This document shows, one piece after another, positions 55,373 to 64,000 of a DNA stretch of 64,000 nt; position 1 is the first letter of the stretch, and the number at the start of each line of letters is the position of its first letter. The stretch is from an uncultured Acidovorax sp. (GTDB taxonomy: Bacteria > Pseudomonadota > Gammaproteobacteria > Burkholderiales > Burkholderiaceae_C). The notes under the pieces were generated by a model. That model saw only the letters and a program-made list of their open reading frames with translations, had not been told where the DNA came from and did no database searches. Made by a program: the position numbers and the translations under genes. The stretch is taken from contig CAJYKV010000020.1 of the NCBI GenBank assembly GCA_913774955.1, forward strand, positions 248,001-312,000, read 5' to 3'.

Positions 55373-56163
55373 TCCGTTCGGGAGGAGGGGGCCAGCAACG
55401 CGTCCCAGTATACGGATTCGAACCGCCAGGTGATCGGCGGGAGGTCGCGCGCGGCCTCCAGCCCGTGCAGAAAGTCGGCCCGCGGGATTTCGCGCGCGCC
55501 GAGCGACGCCAGGTGCGCGGTGTTCTGCTGGCAGTCGATCCAGCCGGCGCCCTGGGCGCGGCAGAGGCAGACCAGGGCCGCCAGCGCGATCTTCGAGGCG
55601 TCGGTGGCGCGGGCGAACATCGATTCGCCGAAGACCGCCCGGCCGATGCCGATGCAGTAGAGGCCCCCGAGCCGCTGCCCGTCCTTCCAGGTCTCGATGC
55701 TGTGGGCGTAGCCCGCCTTGTGGAAGGCCTCGTAGGCGGCGATCATCTCCGGGAGGATCCAGGTGCCGTGCTGGCCGTTGCGCGGTGCGCGGGCGCAGGC
55801 GCGGATGACGGCGGAGAAATCGTGGTCCACGCGGATCTCGCAGTCCGGGGCATCGCGGAATTTCTGCACGGTGCGGCGCAGCGAGCGGTGCAGGCGGAAG
55901 TCCTGCACGGAGAGCACCATGCGCGGGTCGGGGCTCCACCAGAGGGTGGGCTGTCCGTCGCTGTACCAGGGGAAGATGCCGCCGCCGTAGGCACGCAGCA
56001 GCGTCTCGACGTTCAACGCACCGCCCGCGGCGAGCAGCCCGGGGGCGGGATCGTCCGCACCCCAGGCCCGTTCGGCGGGCGGGAACGGGTCGGCGGGTTC
56101 GAGCCAGGTGAGCGGCGCGGGCTGGTGCATGGGGCGGGGCGGATCGTGTGATGGGGGCGACAT
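55369..56163 (-). CDS. aat: Leucyl/phenylalanyl-tRNA-protein transferase
   Basis: 264 residues. Signature stretches are [43 protein letters not shown], and [20 protein letters not shown]. It attaches Leu or Phe to proteins starting with Lys or Arg, a first step of the bacterial N-degron pathway. The start used is the ATG at 56163; the ATG at 56130 (MHQPAPLTW) is closer to the family N-terminus and equally possible, as neither has a clear ribosome binding site. It is followed by bpt with a 4-base overlap. Cytoplasmic. Confidence 0.94.
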   Translation of the reverse strand: MSPPSHDPPRPMHQPAPLTWLEPADPFPPAERAWGADDPAPGLLAAGGALNVETLLRAYGGGIFPWYSDGQPTLWWSPDPRMVLSVQDFRLHRSLRRTVQKFRDAPDCEIRVDHDFSAVIRACARAPRNGQHGTWILPEMIAAYEAFHKAGYAHSIETWKDGQRLGGLYCIGIGRAVFGESMFARATDASKIALAALVCLCRAQGAGWIDCQQNTAHLASLGAREIPRADFLHGLEAARDLPPITWRFESVYWDALLAPSSRTE

Positions 56164-56235
56164 GCCTGGATACGGCCCGGCAGCCGGGCTCGGGGCGTGC
56201 AGGTACGCGGCAATGCCGCATTGTGCGTCGCGCAG

Positions 56236-56269
56236 AAAACAAAAAGGCCACCCTTGTGGGGTGGCCTTT
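56236..56269 (-). terminator. Terminator of the tRNA-Asn transcript
   Basis: On the minus strand AAAGGCCACCC and GGGTGGCCTTT pair perfectly around a CACAA loop, followed by TTGTTTT. It starts 6 bases after the second tRNA-Asn and lies ahead of aat. Confidence 0.88.
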
Positions 56270-56274
56270 GATTT

Positions 56275-56350
56275 TGGCTCCTCGACCTGGGCTCGAACCA
56301 GGGACCTACGGATTAACAGTCCGGCGCTCTACCGACTGAGCTATCGAGGA
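56275..56350 (-). tRNA. tRNA-Asn (GTT), downstream copy
   Basis: 76 nt with encoded CCA. The sequence starts TCCTCGATAGCTCAGTCGGT and ends with the T-arm GGTTCGAGCC and GGTCGAGGAGCCA. The 7-bp acceptor stem pairs fully. Anticodon GTT is at 56317-56315 (minus strand), followed by AA. It is identical to the copy 59 bases upstream. Confidence 0.97.
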
Positions 56351-56409
56351 ATATCTTTGAATTGTGCTGCGCAGGCGTCGTTCGGTTGCAATGCCTGCTG
56401 GAAAACTTC

Positions 56410-56485
56410 TGGCTCCTCGACCTGGGCTCGAACCAGGGACCTACGGATTAACAGTCCGGCGCTCTACCGACTGAGCTATCGAGGA
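56410..56485 (-). tRNA. tRNA-Asn (GTT), upstream copy
   Basis: 76 nt, identical to the copy at 56275-56350, with anticodon GTT at 56452-56450 on the minus strand and encoded CCA. The two are separated by 59 bases and probably come from one primary transcript that ends at the terminator near 56240. Confidence 0.97.
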
Positions 56486-56496
56486 ACAAGACTTAG

Positions 56497-56502
56497 ATTA
56501 TA
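56497..56502 (-). promoter_or_regulatory. -10 box of the tRNA-Asn promoter
   Basis: On the minus strand TATAAT lies in GTGTATATAATCTAAG, 11 bases before the first tRNA nucleotide, preceded by a run of seven T. The -35 region is not consensus. Position and sequence fit a strong stable-RNA promoter. Confidence 0.6.
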
Positions 56503-56554
56503 TACACAAAAAAACGGCCCGCAGGCGAATTGGCACGAACGCATTCGAAAGACG

Positions 56555-56968
56555 TCATTCCGGCCGGCGCCAGAGCCACAGGAGCACGCATGCCATGCAG
56601 GCCGACGCGCCCAGCGCCACCCACCGCGGGGCGGAACTGACGGCCAGCACCACGCCGCACAGTGCCATCATGGCGGTGGCGCTCCACTTCGCGCGGCGGC
56701 TGACGCGGCCGCCGTCGGCCCAGTTGCGCAGCATCGATCCGAAGAGCGGATGCCGCCACAGCCAGGCGTGCAGGCGCGGGGAGCTGCGCGCGGCGGCCCA
56801 GCCGGCCATCAGCACGAAGACGGTGGTGGGCAGGCCGGGCACGAAGATGCCGACGATTCCCAGGCCCAGGCTGCATGCCGCGAACACCAGCAGCAGCCAG
56901 CGCACGGGGGCCGGCAGCGGCGCGTGCGCGGGAGGCGGAGGAATGTGGTCCGGAAGCGGCTCGGGCAT
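56555..56968 (-). CDS. DUF454 (YbaN-like) inner-membrane protein
   Basis: 137 residues from the ATG at 56968 ([11 protein letters not shown]). A Pro-rich head is followed by membrane segments around residues 22-40 ([20 protein letters not shown]) and the C-terminal [20 protein letters not shown] with [12 protein letters not shown]. The family motif [20 protein letters not shown] and the loop [19 protein letters not shown] are intact. Function unknown. It is divergent from def with 97 bases between. Upstream reading to 57268 would overlap def and is rejected. Confidence 0.88.
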   Translation of the reverse strand: MPEPLPDHIPPPPAHAPLPAPVRWLLLVFAACSLGLGIVGIFVPGLPTTVFVLMAGWAAARSSPRLHAWLWRHPLFGSMLRNWADGGRVSRRAKWSATAMMALCGVVLAVSSAPRWVALGASACMACVLLWLWRRPE

Positions 56969-57065
56969 CGTCCGATTGTGCCTGCGGCGCGGCATGGCGA
57001 TATGCTGCGCATCCCCCATGCGGCGGGCGGCCCGGTGTGCCGCCGGCCATTCCCACGTTGTTTCC

Positions 57066-57605
57066 ATGACCATCCATTCCATCCTGAAGATGGGCGACGA
57101 GCGCCTGCTGCGCACCGCCCGGCCTGTCGACGCGTTCGGCACCCCCGAGTTGCTGCAACTGGTAGAAGACCTGCGGGACACCATGCGCGCCGTGAATGGC
57201 GCCGGCCTCGCCGCGCCGCAGATCGGCGTGGACCTGCAGGTGGTGCTGTTCGGCTCCACCGAGCGCAATCCCCGCTACCCCGACCGGCCGCTGGTGCCGC
57301 CCACGGTGCTCGTCAACCCGTGCATCACCCCGCTGGGCGAGGAGGAAGAAGAGGACTGGGAGGGATGCCTGTCGGTGCCGGGGCTGCGCGGCATGGTGCC
57401 GCGCTGGTCGCGCATCCGCTACACGGGCTTCGACGAGCAGGGCGCGCCGATCGACCGCACGGTGGAGGGCTTCCATGCCCGCGTGGTGCAGCACGAGTGC
57501 GACCACCTGATCGGCAAGCTCTACCCGATGCGCATCCGCGACTTCTCGCGCTTCGGCTTTACCGAGGTGCTGTTCCCGGACATCGCCGACCAGGAAGACG
57601 ATTGA
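57066..57605 (+). CDS. def: Peptide deformylase
   Basis: 179 residues. The three motifs are [21 protein letters not shown] and QHECDHLIG, giving the Cys-His-His metal site and catalytic Glu. It removes the formyl group from nascent protein N-termini. An acidic stretch EEEEEDWE precedes the second motif. It lies apart from fmt, with methionine aminopeptidase (map), the next enzyme in N-terminal processing, encoded 3 kb away at 60380. The promoter lies in the 97 bases shared with the DUF454 gene. Cytoplasmic. Confidence 0.96.
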   Translation: MTIHSILKMGDERLLRTARPVDAFGTPELLQLVEDLRDTMRAVNGAGLAAPQIGVDLQVVLFGSTERNPRYPDRPLVPPTVLVNPCITPLGEEEEEDWEGCLSVPGLRGMVPRWSRIRYTGFDEQGAPIDRTVEGFHARVVQHECDHLIGKLYPMRIRDFSRFGFTEVLFPDIADQEDD

Positions 57606-57660
57606 GGCGCAGACGCCATCGCCATCGCCATCGCGGCTCTGGCGCCGGCTGCGGCGCGCC

Positions 57661-60312
57661 TCACTCCGACAGCGCTTCCAGCAGTTCCGTTTCGATCTGG
57701 ATCTGTCGCGCGTTGTGCTGCAGCTCCGGCCCCTGAACGAGGAAGGTGTCTTCCACGCGTTCGCCGAGCGTGCTCACCTTGGCGAGCTGCACGCTGAGGT
57801 GGTGGCGCGAGAGCACGCGCGCCACGAGGTAGAGCAGGCCGGCGCGGTCGCTGGCGGAGATGTGCAGGATCCAGCGCTGCGCCTTCTCGTCCGGCCGCAG
57901 GGCGATGCGCGGCGTGATCGGGAAGCTCTTGACGCGGCGCGACACGCGCTTGCGGCCGGGCTCGGGCAGCGCGCCGCCTTCCTCGATGGTGCGCGTGAGC
58001 TCGCTCTCCACCATGTGGGTGAGTTCGCGGTAGTGGCCCGCCTGTTCGGAGGCGACGATCTGGAAGGTGTCGAGTGCGTAGCCATTGCTGGCCGTATGCA
58101 CGCGCGCATCGAGGATGCTGAAGCCCGCCCTGTCGAAATAGCCGCAGATGCGGGCGAACAGGTCGGGCTGGTCCGGCGCGTAGACCGCCACCTGCAGGCC
58201 TTCGCCGGCCAGCGACTGGCGCGCGCGCACCACGGAGCGCCCGCCGCCGACATGGCGCGCGAGGTGCCGCGCATGCCAGGCGATGTCCGCGGCCTCGTGG
58301 CGCATGAAATAGCCGACGTCCAGCGTGTCCCAGAGCTTCTTGTGCCCTTCGAAGGGCTGGGCGCTCAGGGCCAGCAGCACGAGCGCCTCGCGCTTGCGGG
58401 CTTCCACTTCGGCCGCGGCATCGGGCGCGCGGCCGCCGAGCGTGCGCAGGGTGGCGCGGTAGAGGTCTTCCAGCAGCTTGCCCTTCCAGGCGTTCCAGAC
58501 CTTCGGGCTGGTGCCCCGGATGTCCGCCACGGTGAGCAGGTAGAGGGCGGTGAGCCGGCGTTCGCTGCCCACGCGCCGGGCGAAGGCGGCGATGACGTCC
58601 GGGTCCGAAAGGTCCTGCTTCTGCGCGACCTGGCTCATGGCGAGGTGCTCGGCGACGAGGAATTCGACGAGCGCGGCATCTTCGGCGCCCACGCCGTGCT
58701 GGCGGCAGAAGTGGCGGACTTCTTCGGCACCGATCCTGGAGTGGTCGCCGCCGCGCCCTTTGCCGATGTCGTGGAACAGCGCCGCGAGGTACAGCAGCCA
58801 GGGCTTGTCCCAGCCGCCCGCGAGCTGCGAGCAGAACGGGTACTCGTGCGCATGCTCGGGCATGAAGAACCGGCGCACGTTGCGCAGCACCATGAGGATG
58901 TGCTGGTCCACGGTGTAGACGTGGAAGAGGTCGTGCTGCATCTGGCCGACGATGCGGCGGAAGGACCAGAGGTAGCGGCCCAGCACCGAGGTCTGGTTCA
59001 TGAGCCGCATCGCGTGCGTGATGCCCACGGGCTGCTGCAGGATGCGCAGGAACTGCTGGCGGTTGACGGGGTCGCGCCGGAAGGCGGAATCCATCACGCC
59101 GCGCGCGTTGTAGAGCGCGCGCAGCGTGCGCACCGACAGGCCCTTGAGACCTTCCTCGGTCTCGTAGAGCAGGAAGGTTTCGAGGATGGCGTGCGGCTGG
59201 CGGTGGTAGAGGTCGTCGTCCGCGACCTCGATCAGGCCGGATTTGTCGAAGAAGCGCTCGTTGATCGGGCGCAGCTCGTGCGCCGGAGGCTCCAGGCGCT
59301 CCTCGATGTTGAGCAGCAGGATCTGGCTGAGCTGCGAAACCGCCTTGGCGGCCCAGTAGTAGCGCCGCATCAGCGTTTCGCTCGCGCGCAGCCGCATCCG
59401 CTGGCCCTCCGCGTTCTGCGTGCGGTAGCCGAAGGATTCGGCCACGGCGGTCTGCAGGTCGAAGACGAGCCGGTCTTCATGGCGGCCGGCGACGGCATGC
59501 AGCCGGGCCCGGATCAGGAACAGCAGGGCCTCGTTGCGCTCGATCTGCCGCACTTCGAATTCGGTGGCGAGGCCGTGCGCGGCCAGCTCCTTCCAGTTGC
59601 GGCCCAGTCCCGCCGCACGGGCGACCCAGAGCACGGTCTGCAGGTCGCGCAGGCCGCCGGGCGATTCCTTGCAGTTGGGTTCGAGCGCGTAGGGCGTGTT
59701 CTCGTACTTGTTGTGCCGCTGGCGCAGCTCCAGCGTCTTGGCGACCAGGAAGGCCTCCGGGTCCATCGCGGCGTCGTAGCGCTGCTGGAAGTCGGCCACC
59801 AGCGCGGCGCTGCCGACGATGCGCCGTGCTTCCAGCAGCGAGGTCTGGACCGTCACGTCGGCCGCGGCTTCTGTCAGGCATTCGGCCACGGTGCGCACGC
59901 TGGAGCCGATCTCGAGCCCCGCGTCCCAGCAGCTGCCGATGAAGGATTCGATCGCGGGCTTCAACGGGCCGTCGCAGGCGGCCTCGTCGCCGTCCGGCAG
60001 CAGCACGAGCACGTCCACGTCGGAATGGGGAAACAGCTGGGCGCGGCCGTAGCCTCCGACGGCCAGCAGTGCCATCGTGTCGGGCAGGCCGGCGCGCTGC
60101 CACAGGGTGCGCAGCAACCGGTCCGCCAGGGCCGAGAGCTTGCCGAGCAGGGTGCGCACACCCCGGGTCGATGCGCCGGTGGATTGCAGGCTGGCGAGCA
60201 GCACAGCCTTGTCCTGCCGGTAGGCGTCCCGCAGGGGCTGGAGGTCCGAGAGTGGGAGCGGCATGGGCGTGCGGGCGGACGGGGAGGGCGTCGGGGGCCG
60301 GTGGTGGGGCAT
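57661..60312 (-). CDS. glnD: Bifunctional PII uridylyltransferase / uridylyl-removing enzyme
   Basis: 883 residues from the ATG at 60312. The N-terminal nucleotidyltransferase has [20 protein letters not shown]. The HD domain for uridylyl removal has [19 protein letters not shown]. Two C-terminal ACT domains sense glutamine ([20 protein letters not shown], and [20 protein letters not shown]). It modifies Tyr51 of PII (gene at 41090). The start is uncertain: a GTG at 60363, 16 bases after the map stop, or an ATG at 60264 are in frame, and none has a good ribosome binding site. Probably co-transcribed with map. Cytoplasmic. Confidence 0.94.
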   Translation of the reverse strand: MPHHRPPTPSPSARTPMPLPLSDLQPLRDAYRQDKAVLLASLQSTGASTRGVRTLLGKLSALADRLLRTLWQRAGLPDTMALLAVGGYGRAQLFPHSDVDVLVLLPDGDEAACDGPLKPAIESFIGSCWDAGLEIGSSVRTVAECLTEAAADVTVQTSLLEARRIVGSAALVADFQQRYDAAMDPEAFLVAKTLELRQRHNKYENTPYALEPNCKESPGGLRDLQTVLWVARAAGLGRNWKELAAHGLATEFEVRQIERNEALLFLIRARLHAVAGRHEDRLVFDLQTAVAESFGYRTQNAEGQRMRLRASETLMRRYYWAAKAVSQLSQILLLNIEERLEPPAHELRPINERFFDKSGLIEVADDDLYHRQPHAILETFLLYETEEGLKGLSVRTLRALYNARGVMDSAFRRDPVNRQQFLRILQQPVGITHAMRLMNQTSVLGRYLWSFRRIVGQMQHDLFHVYTVDQHILMVLRNVRRFFMPEHAHEYPFCSQLAGGWDKPWLLYLAALFHDIGKGRGGDHSRIGAEEVRHFCRQHGVGAEDAALVEFLVAEHLAMSQVAQKQDLSDPDVIAAFARRVGSERRLTALYLLTVADIRGTSPKVWNAWKGKLLEDLYRATLRTLGGRAPDAAAEVEARKREALVLLALSAQPFEGHKKLWDTLDVGYFMRHEAADIAWHARHLARHVGGGRSVVRARQSLAGEGLQVAVYAPDQPDLFARICGYFDRAGFSILDARVHTASNGYALDTFQIVASEQAGHYRELTHMVESELTRTIEEGGALPEPGRKRVSRRVKSFPITPRIALRPDEKAQRWILHISASDRAGLLYLVARVLSRHHLSVQLAKVSTLGERVEDTFLVQGPELQHNARQIQIETELLEALSE

Positions 60313-60379
60313 GGCGCCACTGCAAGCAAGAACCGTGCTGCAGTCGCGCCGCGTGGCCGTCACCGCCCGGCCGGCACCG

Positions 60380-61195
60380 TCAGGTCTTGACGGCCGTGAC
60401 GAAGGGGGGCGGCGTGGGCGAGCCGGCCGAGAGCGTCAGCACTTCGTAGCCGGTGTCGGTCACGAGCACCGTGTGCTCCCACTGGGCGGAGAGGCTGTGG
60501 TCCTTGGTGACGATGGTCCAGCCGTCGTTGCCGTGCTCTTTCACTTCGCGCCGGCCGGCGTTCAGCATGGGCTCGATGGTGAAGGTCATGCCCGGAACCA
60601 GTTCCTCGAGCGTGCCGGGGCGGCCGTAGTGCAGCACCTGGGGCTCTTCATGGAATTTCTTGCCGATGCCGTGGCCGCAGAACTCGCGCACCACCGACAG
60701 GCCGTGGCCTTCGGCGAACTTCTGGATGGCGTGGCCCACGTCGCCCAGGCGCGCGCCCGGCTTGACCTGCACGATGCCGAGCCACATCGCTTCGTAGGTG
60801 AGCTGGCACAGGCGTTTGGCGGCGATGGAGACGTCGCCGATCAGGTACATGCGGCTGTTGTCGCCGTACCAGCCGTCCTTGGTGATGACCGTCACGTCGA
60901 CGTTCATGATGTCGCCCTTTTTCAGGGGCTTGTCGTTCGGGATGCCGTGGCACACCACGTGGTTCAGCGAGGTGCAGAGCGACTTGGGGTAGGGCGGGTA
61001 GCCCGGCGGCTGGTAGCCGATGGTGGCGGAGACGGTTCCCTGCGCGGCCATGCATTCGGCGGCGAGCCGGTCGACGTCGTTGGTGGTGATGCCGGGCCGG
61101 ATGTGGGGGGTGATGTAGTCCAGCACTTCCGAAGCCAGGCGGCAGGCTTCGCGCATGCCGGCGATTTCCTCGGCGGACTTGATGGTGATGCTCAT
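60380..61195 (-). CDS. map: Methionine aminopeptidase type I
   Basis: 271 residues. Metal ligands lie in [20 protein letters not shown] (two Asp), [13 protein letters not shown] (His), MTFTIEPML (Glu) and WEHTVLVTD (Glu). [14 protein letters not shown] is the usual substrate-side stretch. It removes the N-terminal methionine after deformylation. The start is the ATG at 61195 ([10 protein letters not shown]). It precedes glnD on the same strand by 16 to 67 bases, depending on the glnD start. In E. coli these two genes are divergent, so this order differs. Cytoplasmic. Confidence 0.97.
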   Translation of the reverse strand: MSITIKSAEEIAGMREACRLASEVLDYITPHIRPGITTNDVDRLAAECMAAQGTVSATIGYQPPGYPPYPKSLCTSLNHVVCHGIPNDKPLKKGDIMNVDVTVITKDGWYGDNSRMYLIGDVSIAAKRLCQLTYEAMWLGIVQVKPGARLGDVGHAIQKFAEGHGLSVVREFCGHGIGKKFHEEPQVLHYGRPGTLEELVPGMTFTIEPMLNAGRREVKEHGNDGWTIVTKDHSLSAQWEHTVLVTDTGYEVLTLSAGSPTPPPFVTAVKT

Positions 61196-61411
61196 GGCGG
61201 GATTATCCCATCGGGGCCCGCGCCGTGCCGGGCGTGCCGCGACGGCCCGGCCGTGCGGACGAAGCCGGCGGCCCGGTAAAATGGCGGGCTTGCGACAGTG
61301 CCGCGACGCCCGGACAGGCAGGCCCCATTCAGCGGCCCCGCCCGGCGGAGCGCGGCCCCCTTTCCCCGAGTTCCGAGCCCCCATCTCCATCTCCCGCAAC
61401 AGGCCGCCAAA

Positions 61412-64000
61412 GTGACCCTGCACATTACCTCGTTCGAGGGCAGCAATGCCCTCAGCCCCTTCCGCGTCCAGCAGCTCCTGCCCCGCCTGCAGGCCATCCA
61501 CGACCGCATCGAGGGGATCGCAGCCCGGTTCGTGCACCTGGTGGCCACCGACGCGGAGCCTACGCCTGCCGACCGTGAACGCTTGGCGGCGCTGCTCACC
61601 TATGGCGACCCTTATGCGGGCACCGACGCCGGCCCGGCCATCGTGGTCGCGCCGCGCATCGGCACCGTGTCGCCCTGGGCCTCGAAGGCCACCGACATCG
61701 TGCGCAACTGCGGTCTGCACGTGCGCCGCGTGGAACGCGTCACCGAATACCGGCTGTCGCTGCGCTCGGGCCTGCTGGGCGGCGTGCCCACGCTGACCGA
61801 GGCGCAGAAGCAGGCCGTGGCCGCGCTGCTGCACGACCGCATGACGGAATCGGTGCTCTGGGACCGGGCCGGCGCGGCCGACTTGTTCACCGAGCTGCCT
61901 GCCGTGCCCATGGAGTTCGTCGACGTGCTGGGCGGCGGGCGCGCCGCGCTGGAGGGCGCGAACACCCGTTGGGGCCTGGCCCTCGCGGACGACGAGATCG
62001 ATTACCTGGTGAATGCCTTCACGGCGCTGCGCCGCAATCCGACCGACGTCGAGCTGATGATGTTCGCGCAGGCGAACAGCGAGCACTGCCGCCACAAGAT
62101 CTTCAATGCGCGGTTCACCATCGACGGGCAGGAACAGGACAAGAGCCTGTTCGCGATGATCCGCAACACCCACCAGCTCGCGCCGCAGCACACCATCGTC
62201 GCCTACTCCGACAACGCCTCCATCATGGAAGGCAGCGCGGTGGAACGCTTCATCGCGCCGGCCCCCACCGGGCGCGCCGCGCAGGACGTGCCGGCCTACC
62301 GCAAGAGCGACGCGACGCACCACGTGCTCATGAAGGTGGAGACGCACAACCACCCGACGGCGATCTCCCCGTTCCCCGGCGCCTCCACCGGCGCGGGCGG
62401 CGAGATCCGCGACGAGGGCGCTACGGGCCGCGGCTCCAAGCCCAAGGCCGGCCTCACGGGCTTCACGGTGTCCAAGCTCTGGGGCGGCTGGAGCGACGAG
62501 GCGGGCGGCAAGCCCGAGCACATCGCGAGTCCGCTGCAGATCATGGTGGAGGGCCCGCTGGGCGGCGCGGCCTTCAACAACGAATTCGGCCGGCCGAACC
62601 TGCTGGGCTACTTCCGCGAGTACGAGCAGGACGTGGCGGGCGTGCGCCGCGGCTACCACAAGCCGATCATGATCGCGGGCGGCCTGGGCGTGATCGACGC
62701 CGGCCTGACGACGAAGATCGAGTTCCCGGCCGGCACGCTGCTGATCCAGCTGGGCGGCCCGGGCATGCGCATCGGCATGGGCGGCGGCGCGGCCAGCTCC
62801 ATGGCCACCGGCACCAATGCGGCGGAACTGGATTTCGACTCGGTGCAGCGCGGCAACCCCGAGATCGAGCGGCGCGCGCAGGAAGTCATCAACCACTGCT
62901 GGGCGCAGGGCGCGCAGAACCCGATCCTGGCCATCCACGACGTGGGCGCGGGGGGGCTGTCGAATGCGTTCCCCGAACTGACCAACGACGCCGGCCGCGG
63001 CGCGCGCTTCGACCTGCGTGCGGTGCAACTGGAGGAATCCGGCCTGGCGCCAAAGGAGATCTGGTCCAACGAGAGCCAGGAGCGCTACGTGCTGGCGATC
63101 GCGCCCGAATCGCTGGAGACCTTCCGCGCGTTCTGCGAGCGCGAGCGCTGCCCGTTCGCGGTGATCGGCACGGCCACGGGCGAGCGCCAGCTGGTGCTCG
63201 AAGACACGGCCGTGGAGGCCGGCGACCAGAAATTCCCCGTGGACATGCCGATGGACGTGCTGCTCGGCAAGCCGCCCAAGATGCACCGCGACGTGAAGAC
63301 GGTGCGCCGCGAGGCCGCGCCGATCGAGCTCACCGGCGTGCCGCTGCAGCAGGCCGTGATCGACGTGCTGGCGCACCCCACGGTGGCTTCCAAGCGCTTC
63401 CTGATCACCATCGGCGACCGCACGGTGGGCGGGCTCTCGCACCGCGACCAGATGGTGGGCCCGTGGCAGGTGCCGGTGGCCGACTGCGCCGTGACGCTGG
63501 CCGATTACAAGGGCTTCGCGGGCGAGGCGATGTCGATGGGCGAGCGCACGCCGCTGGCCGCGATCGACGCCCCGGCCTCGGGCCGCATGGCCGTGGCCGA
63601 GGCGATCACCAACCTGCTGGCCGCGCCGATCGAACTGCCGCGCGTGAAGCTGTCGGCCAACTGGATGGCGGCCTGCGGCGAACCCGGCGAGGATGCCGAC
63701 CTGTACGCCACCGTGAGGACCGTGGGCATGGAGCTGTGCCCGCAGCTTGGCATCAGCATTCCGGTGGGCAAGGATTCGCTCTCCATGCGCACCGTATGGA
63801 CGAGCCACTCCGGTAGCGGGAAGGATGACGGCGGCGCCGCGCGGAAGGTGACTTCGCCGGTGAGCCTGATCGTGAGCGCGTTCGCCACGCTGTCCGACGT
63901 GCGGGGGACGCTGACGCCGCAGCTCGACGCACGGGAAGAGGACACCACGCTGGTGCTGGTCGACCTGGGCAAGGGGCGTTGCCGCATGGGCGGCAGCATC
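61412..64000 (+). CDS. purL: Phosphoribosylformylglycinamidine synthase (N-terminal two thirds)
   Basis: 863 codons are visible and the gene continues past the right edge; the large single-chain PurL is about 1,300 residues. The GTG at 61412 starts the family opening [16 protein letters not shown]. Diagnostic stretches are [39 protein letters not shown] and [19 protein letters not shown] in the synthetase domain. The glutaminase domain would lie beyond the window. It converts FGAR to FGAM with ATP and glutamine in purine synthesis. It diverges from map; the 216-base spacer shows no purine-type operator I can name. Cytoplasmic. Confidence 0.96.
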   Translation, partial: MTLHITSFEGSNALSPFRVQQLLPRLQAIHDRIEGIAARFVHLVATDAEPTPADRERLAALLTYGDPYAGTDAGPAIVVAPRIGTVSPWASKATDIVRNCGLHVRRVERVTEYRLSLRSGLLGGVPTLTEAQKQAVAALLHDRMTESVLWDRAGAADLFTELPAVPMEFVDVLGGGRAALEGANTRWGLALADDEIDYLVNAFTALRRNPTDVELMMFAQANSEHCRHKIFNARFTIDGQEQDKSLFAMIRNTHQLAPQHTIVAYSDNASIMEGSAVERFIAPAPTGRAAQDVPAYRKSDATHHVLMKVETHNHPTAISPFPGASTGAGGEIRDEGATGRGSKPKAGLTGFTVSKLWGGWSDEAGGKPEHIASPLQIMVEGPLGGAAFNNEFGRPNLLGYFREYEQDVAGVRRGYHKPIMIAGGLGVIDAGLTTKIEFPAGTLLIQLGGPGMRIGMGGGAASSMATGTNAAELDFDSVQRGNPEIERRAQEVINHCWAQGAQNPILAIHDVGAGGLSNAFPELTNDAGRGARFDLRAVQLEESGLAPKEIWSNESQERYVLAIAPESLETFRAFCERERCPFAVIGTATGERQLVLEDTAVEAGDQKFPVDMPMDVLLGKPPKMHRDVKTVRREAAPIELTGVPLQQAVIDVLAHPTVASKRFLITIGDRTVGGLSHRDQMVGPWQVPVADCAVTLADYKGFAGEAMSMGERTPLAAIDAPASGRMAVAEAITNLLAAPIELPRVKLSANWMAACGEPGEDADLYATVRTVGMELCPQLGISIPVGKDSLSMRTVWTSHSGSGKDDGGAARKVTSPVSLIVSAFATLSDVRGTLTPQLDAREEDTTLVLVDLGKGRCRMGGSI

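Noticed and set aside
54632-56251. Single 539-codon frame joining bpt with upstream sequence, suggesting a fusion with aat
   Set aside because: The upstream part is in a different frame from aat and reads as Arg/Pro-rich noise. The real proteins are separate and overlap by four bases.
60380-63808. An in-frame N-terminal extension of map across the purL region
   Set aside because: The extension of over 800 residues is antisense to purL and low complexity; the real map starts at 61195 at the conserved N-terminus.

Overview
The window is about 64 kb of GC-rich, densely coding chromosome. Gene content and order point to a betaproteobacterium of the family Comamonadaceae, close to Acidovorax/Paracidovorax. 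The pointers are an ilvI-ilvH-ilvC-pssA-leuA run, a nadE-PII pair, a cluster of Bug-type (TctC-like) periplasmic binding proteins with IclR control, coupled aat/bpt, and a riboswitch-led gcvTHP operon. This placement is by recognition of gene families and not by a database search. I see no prophage, integrase, insertion-sequence transposase or CRISPR array. Apart from one gene with a nonsense codon the window reads as stable core and near-core chromosome.

Layout. 1-2.7 kb: a minus-strand run of FKBP isomerase, MerR regulator and MFS transporter (the last cut by the window edge). 2.8-7.8 kb: gcvT-gcvH-gcvP behind a tandem glycine riboswitch, with an Lrp/AsnC regulator diverging. 8.7-11.4 kb: a three-gene ABC importer of the TrpXYZ-like type. 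11.6-14.6 kb: lipocalin diverging from a Tat-lipoprotein-like ferritin-fold protein, then a ZIP metal transporter. 14.6-19.6 kb: ETF-ubiquinone oxidoreductase diverging from a short-chain dehydrogenase, a predicted metal-dependent hydrolase diverging from a TetR regulator, and an AhpD-like protein. 19.6-29.4 kb: an IclR-controlled catabolic island with four Bug binding proteins, two paralogous lactonase-type amidohydrolases, an RraA/HMG-aldolase-like protein, a 2-hydroxyacid dehydrogenase and an SMP-30 lactonase. This set fits uptake and breakdown of organic or sugar acids through lactones, but the substrate is unknown. 29.6-37.8 kb: katG, a DUF945 gene with an internal amber codon, NADH dehydrogenase type II, a PAS-LuxR regulator diverging from a 3-oxoacid CoA-transferase pair, and a lone cheW.

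37.9-45.4 kb: acetyltransferase-like COG3146 protein, nadE and a PII gene, LOG protein with dgkA, and an ECF sigma factor followed by DUF3619, DUF3106 and RDD genes. 45.7-53.6 kb: branched-chain amino acid genes ilvI, ilvH, ilvC and leuA with pssA between, then a PBP7-like endopeptidase. 53.7-64 kb: IclR regulator, bpt-aat N-degron pair, two identical tRNA-Asn genes, DUF454 protein, peptide deformylase, map-glnD and the first two thirds of purL.

The most notable non-coding structure is a 114-bp imperfect-palindromic element present twice (8564 and 50601). The copies share the same length, and three paired positions differ between them in a way that keeps the base pair. A second repeat family (CCCCCTGAG type) occurs at 26508, 42714 and 48234. 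A TATAAT box followed within about 60 bp by a perfect 12-bp terminator hairpin, between leuA and the endopeptidase gene, suggests a very short RNA or an attenuated leader.
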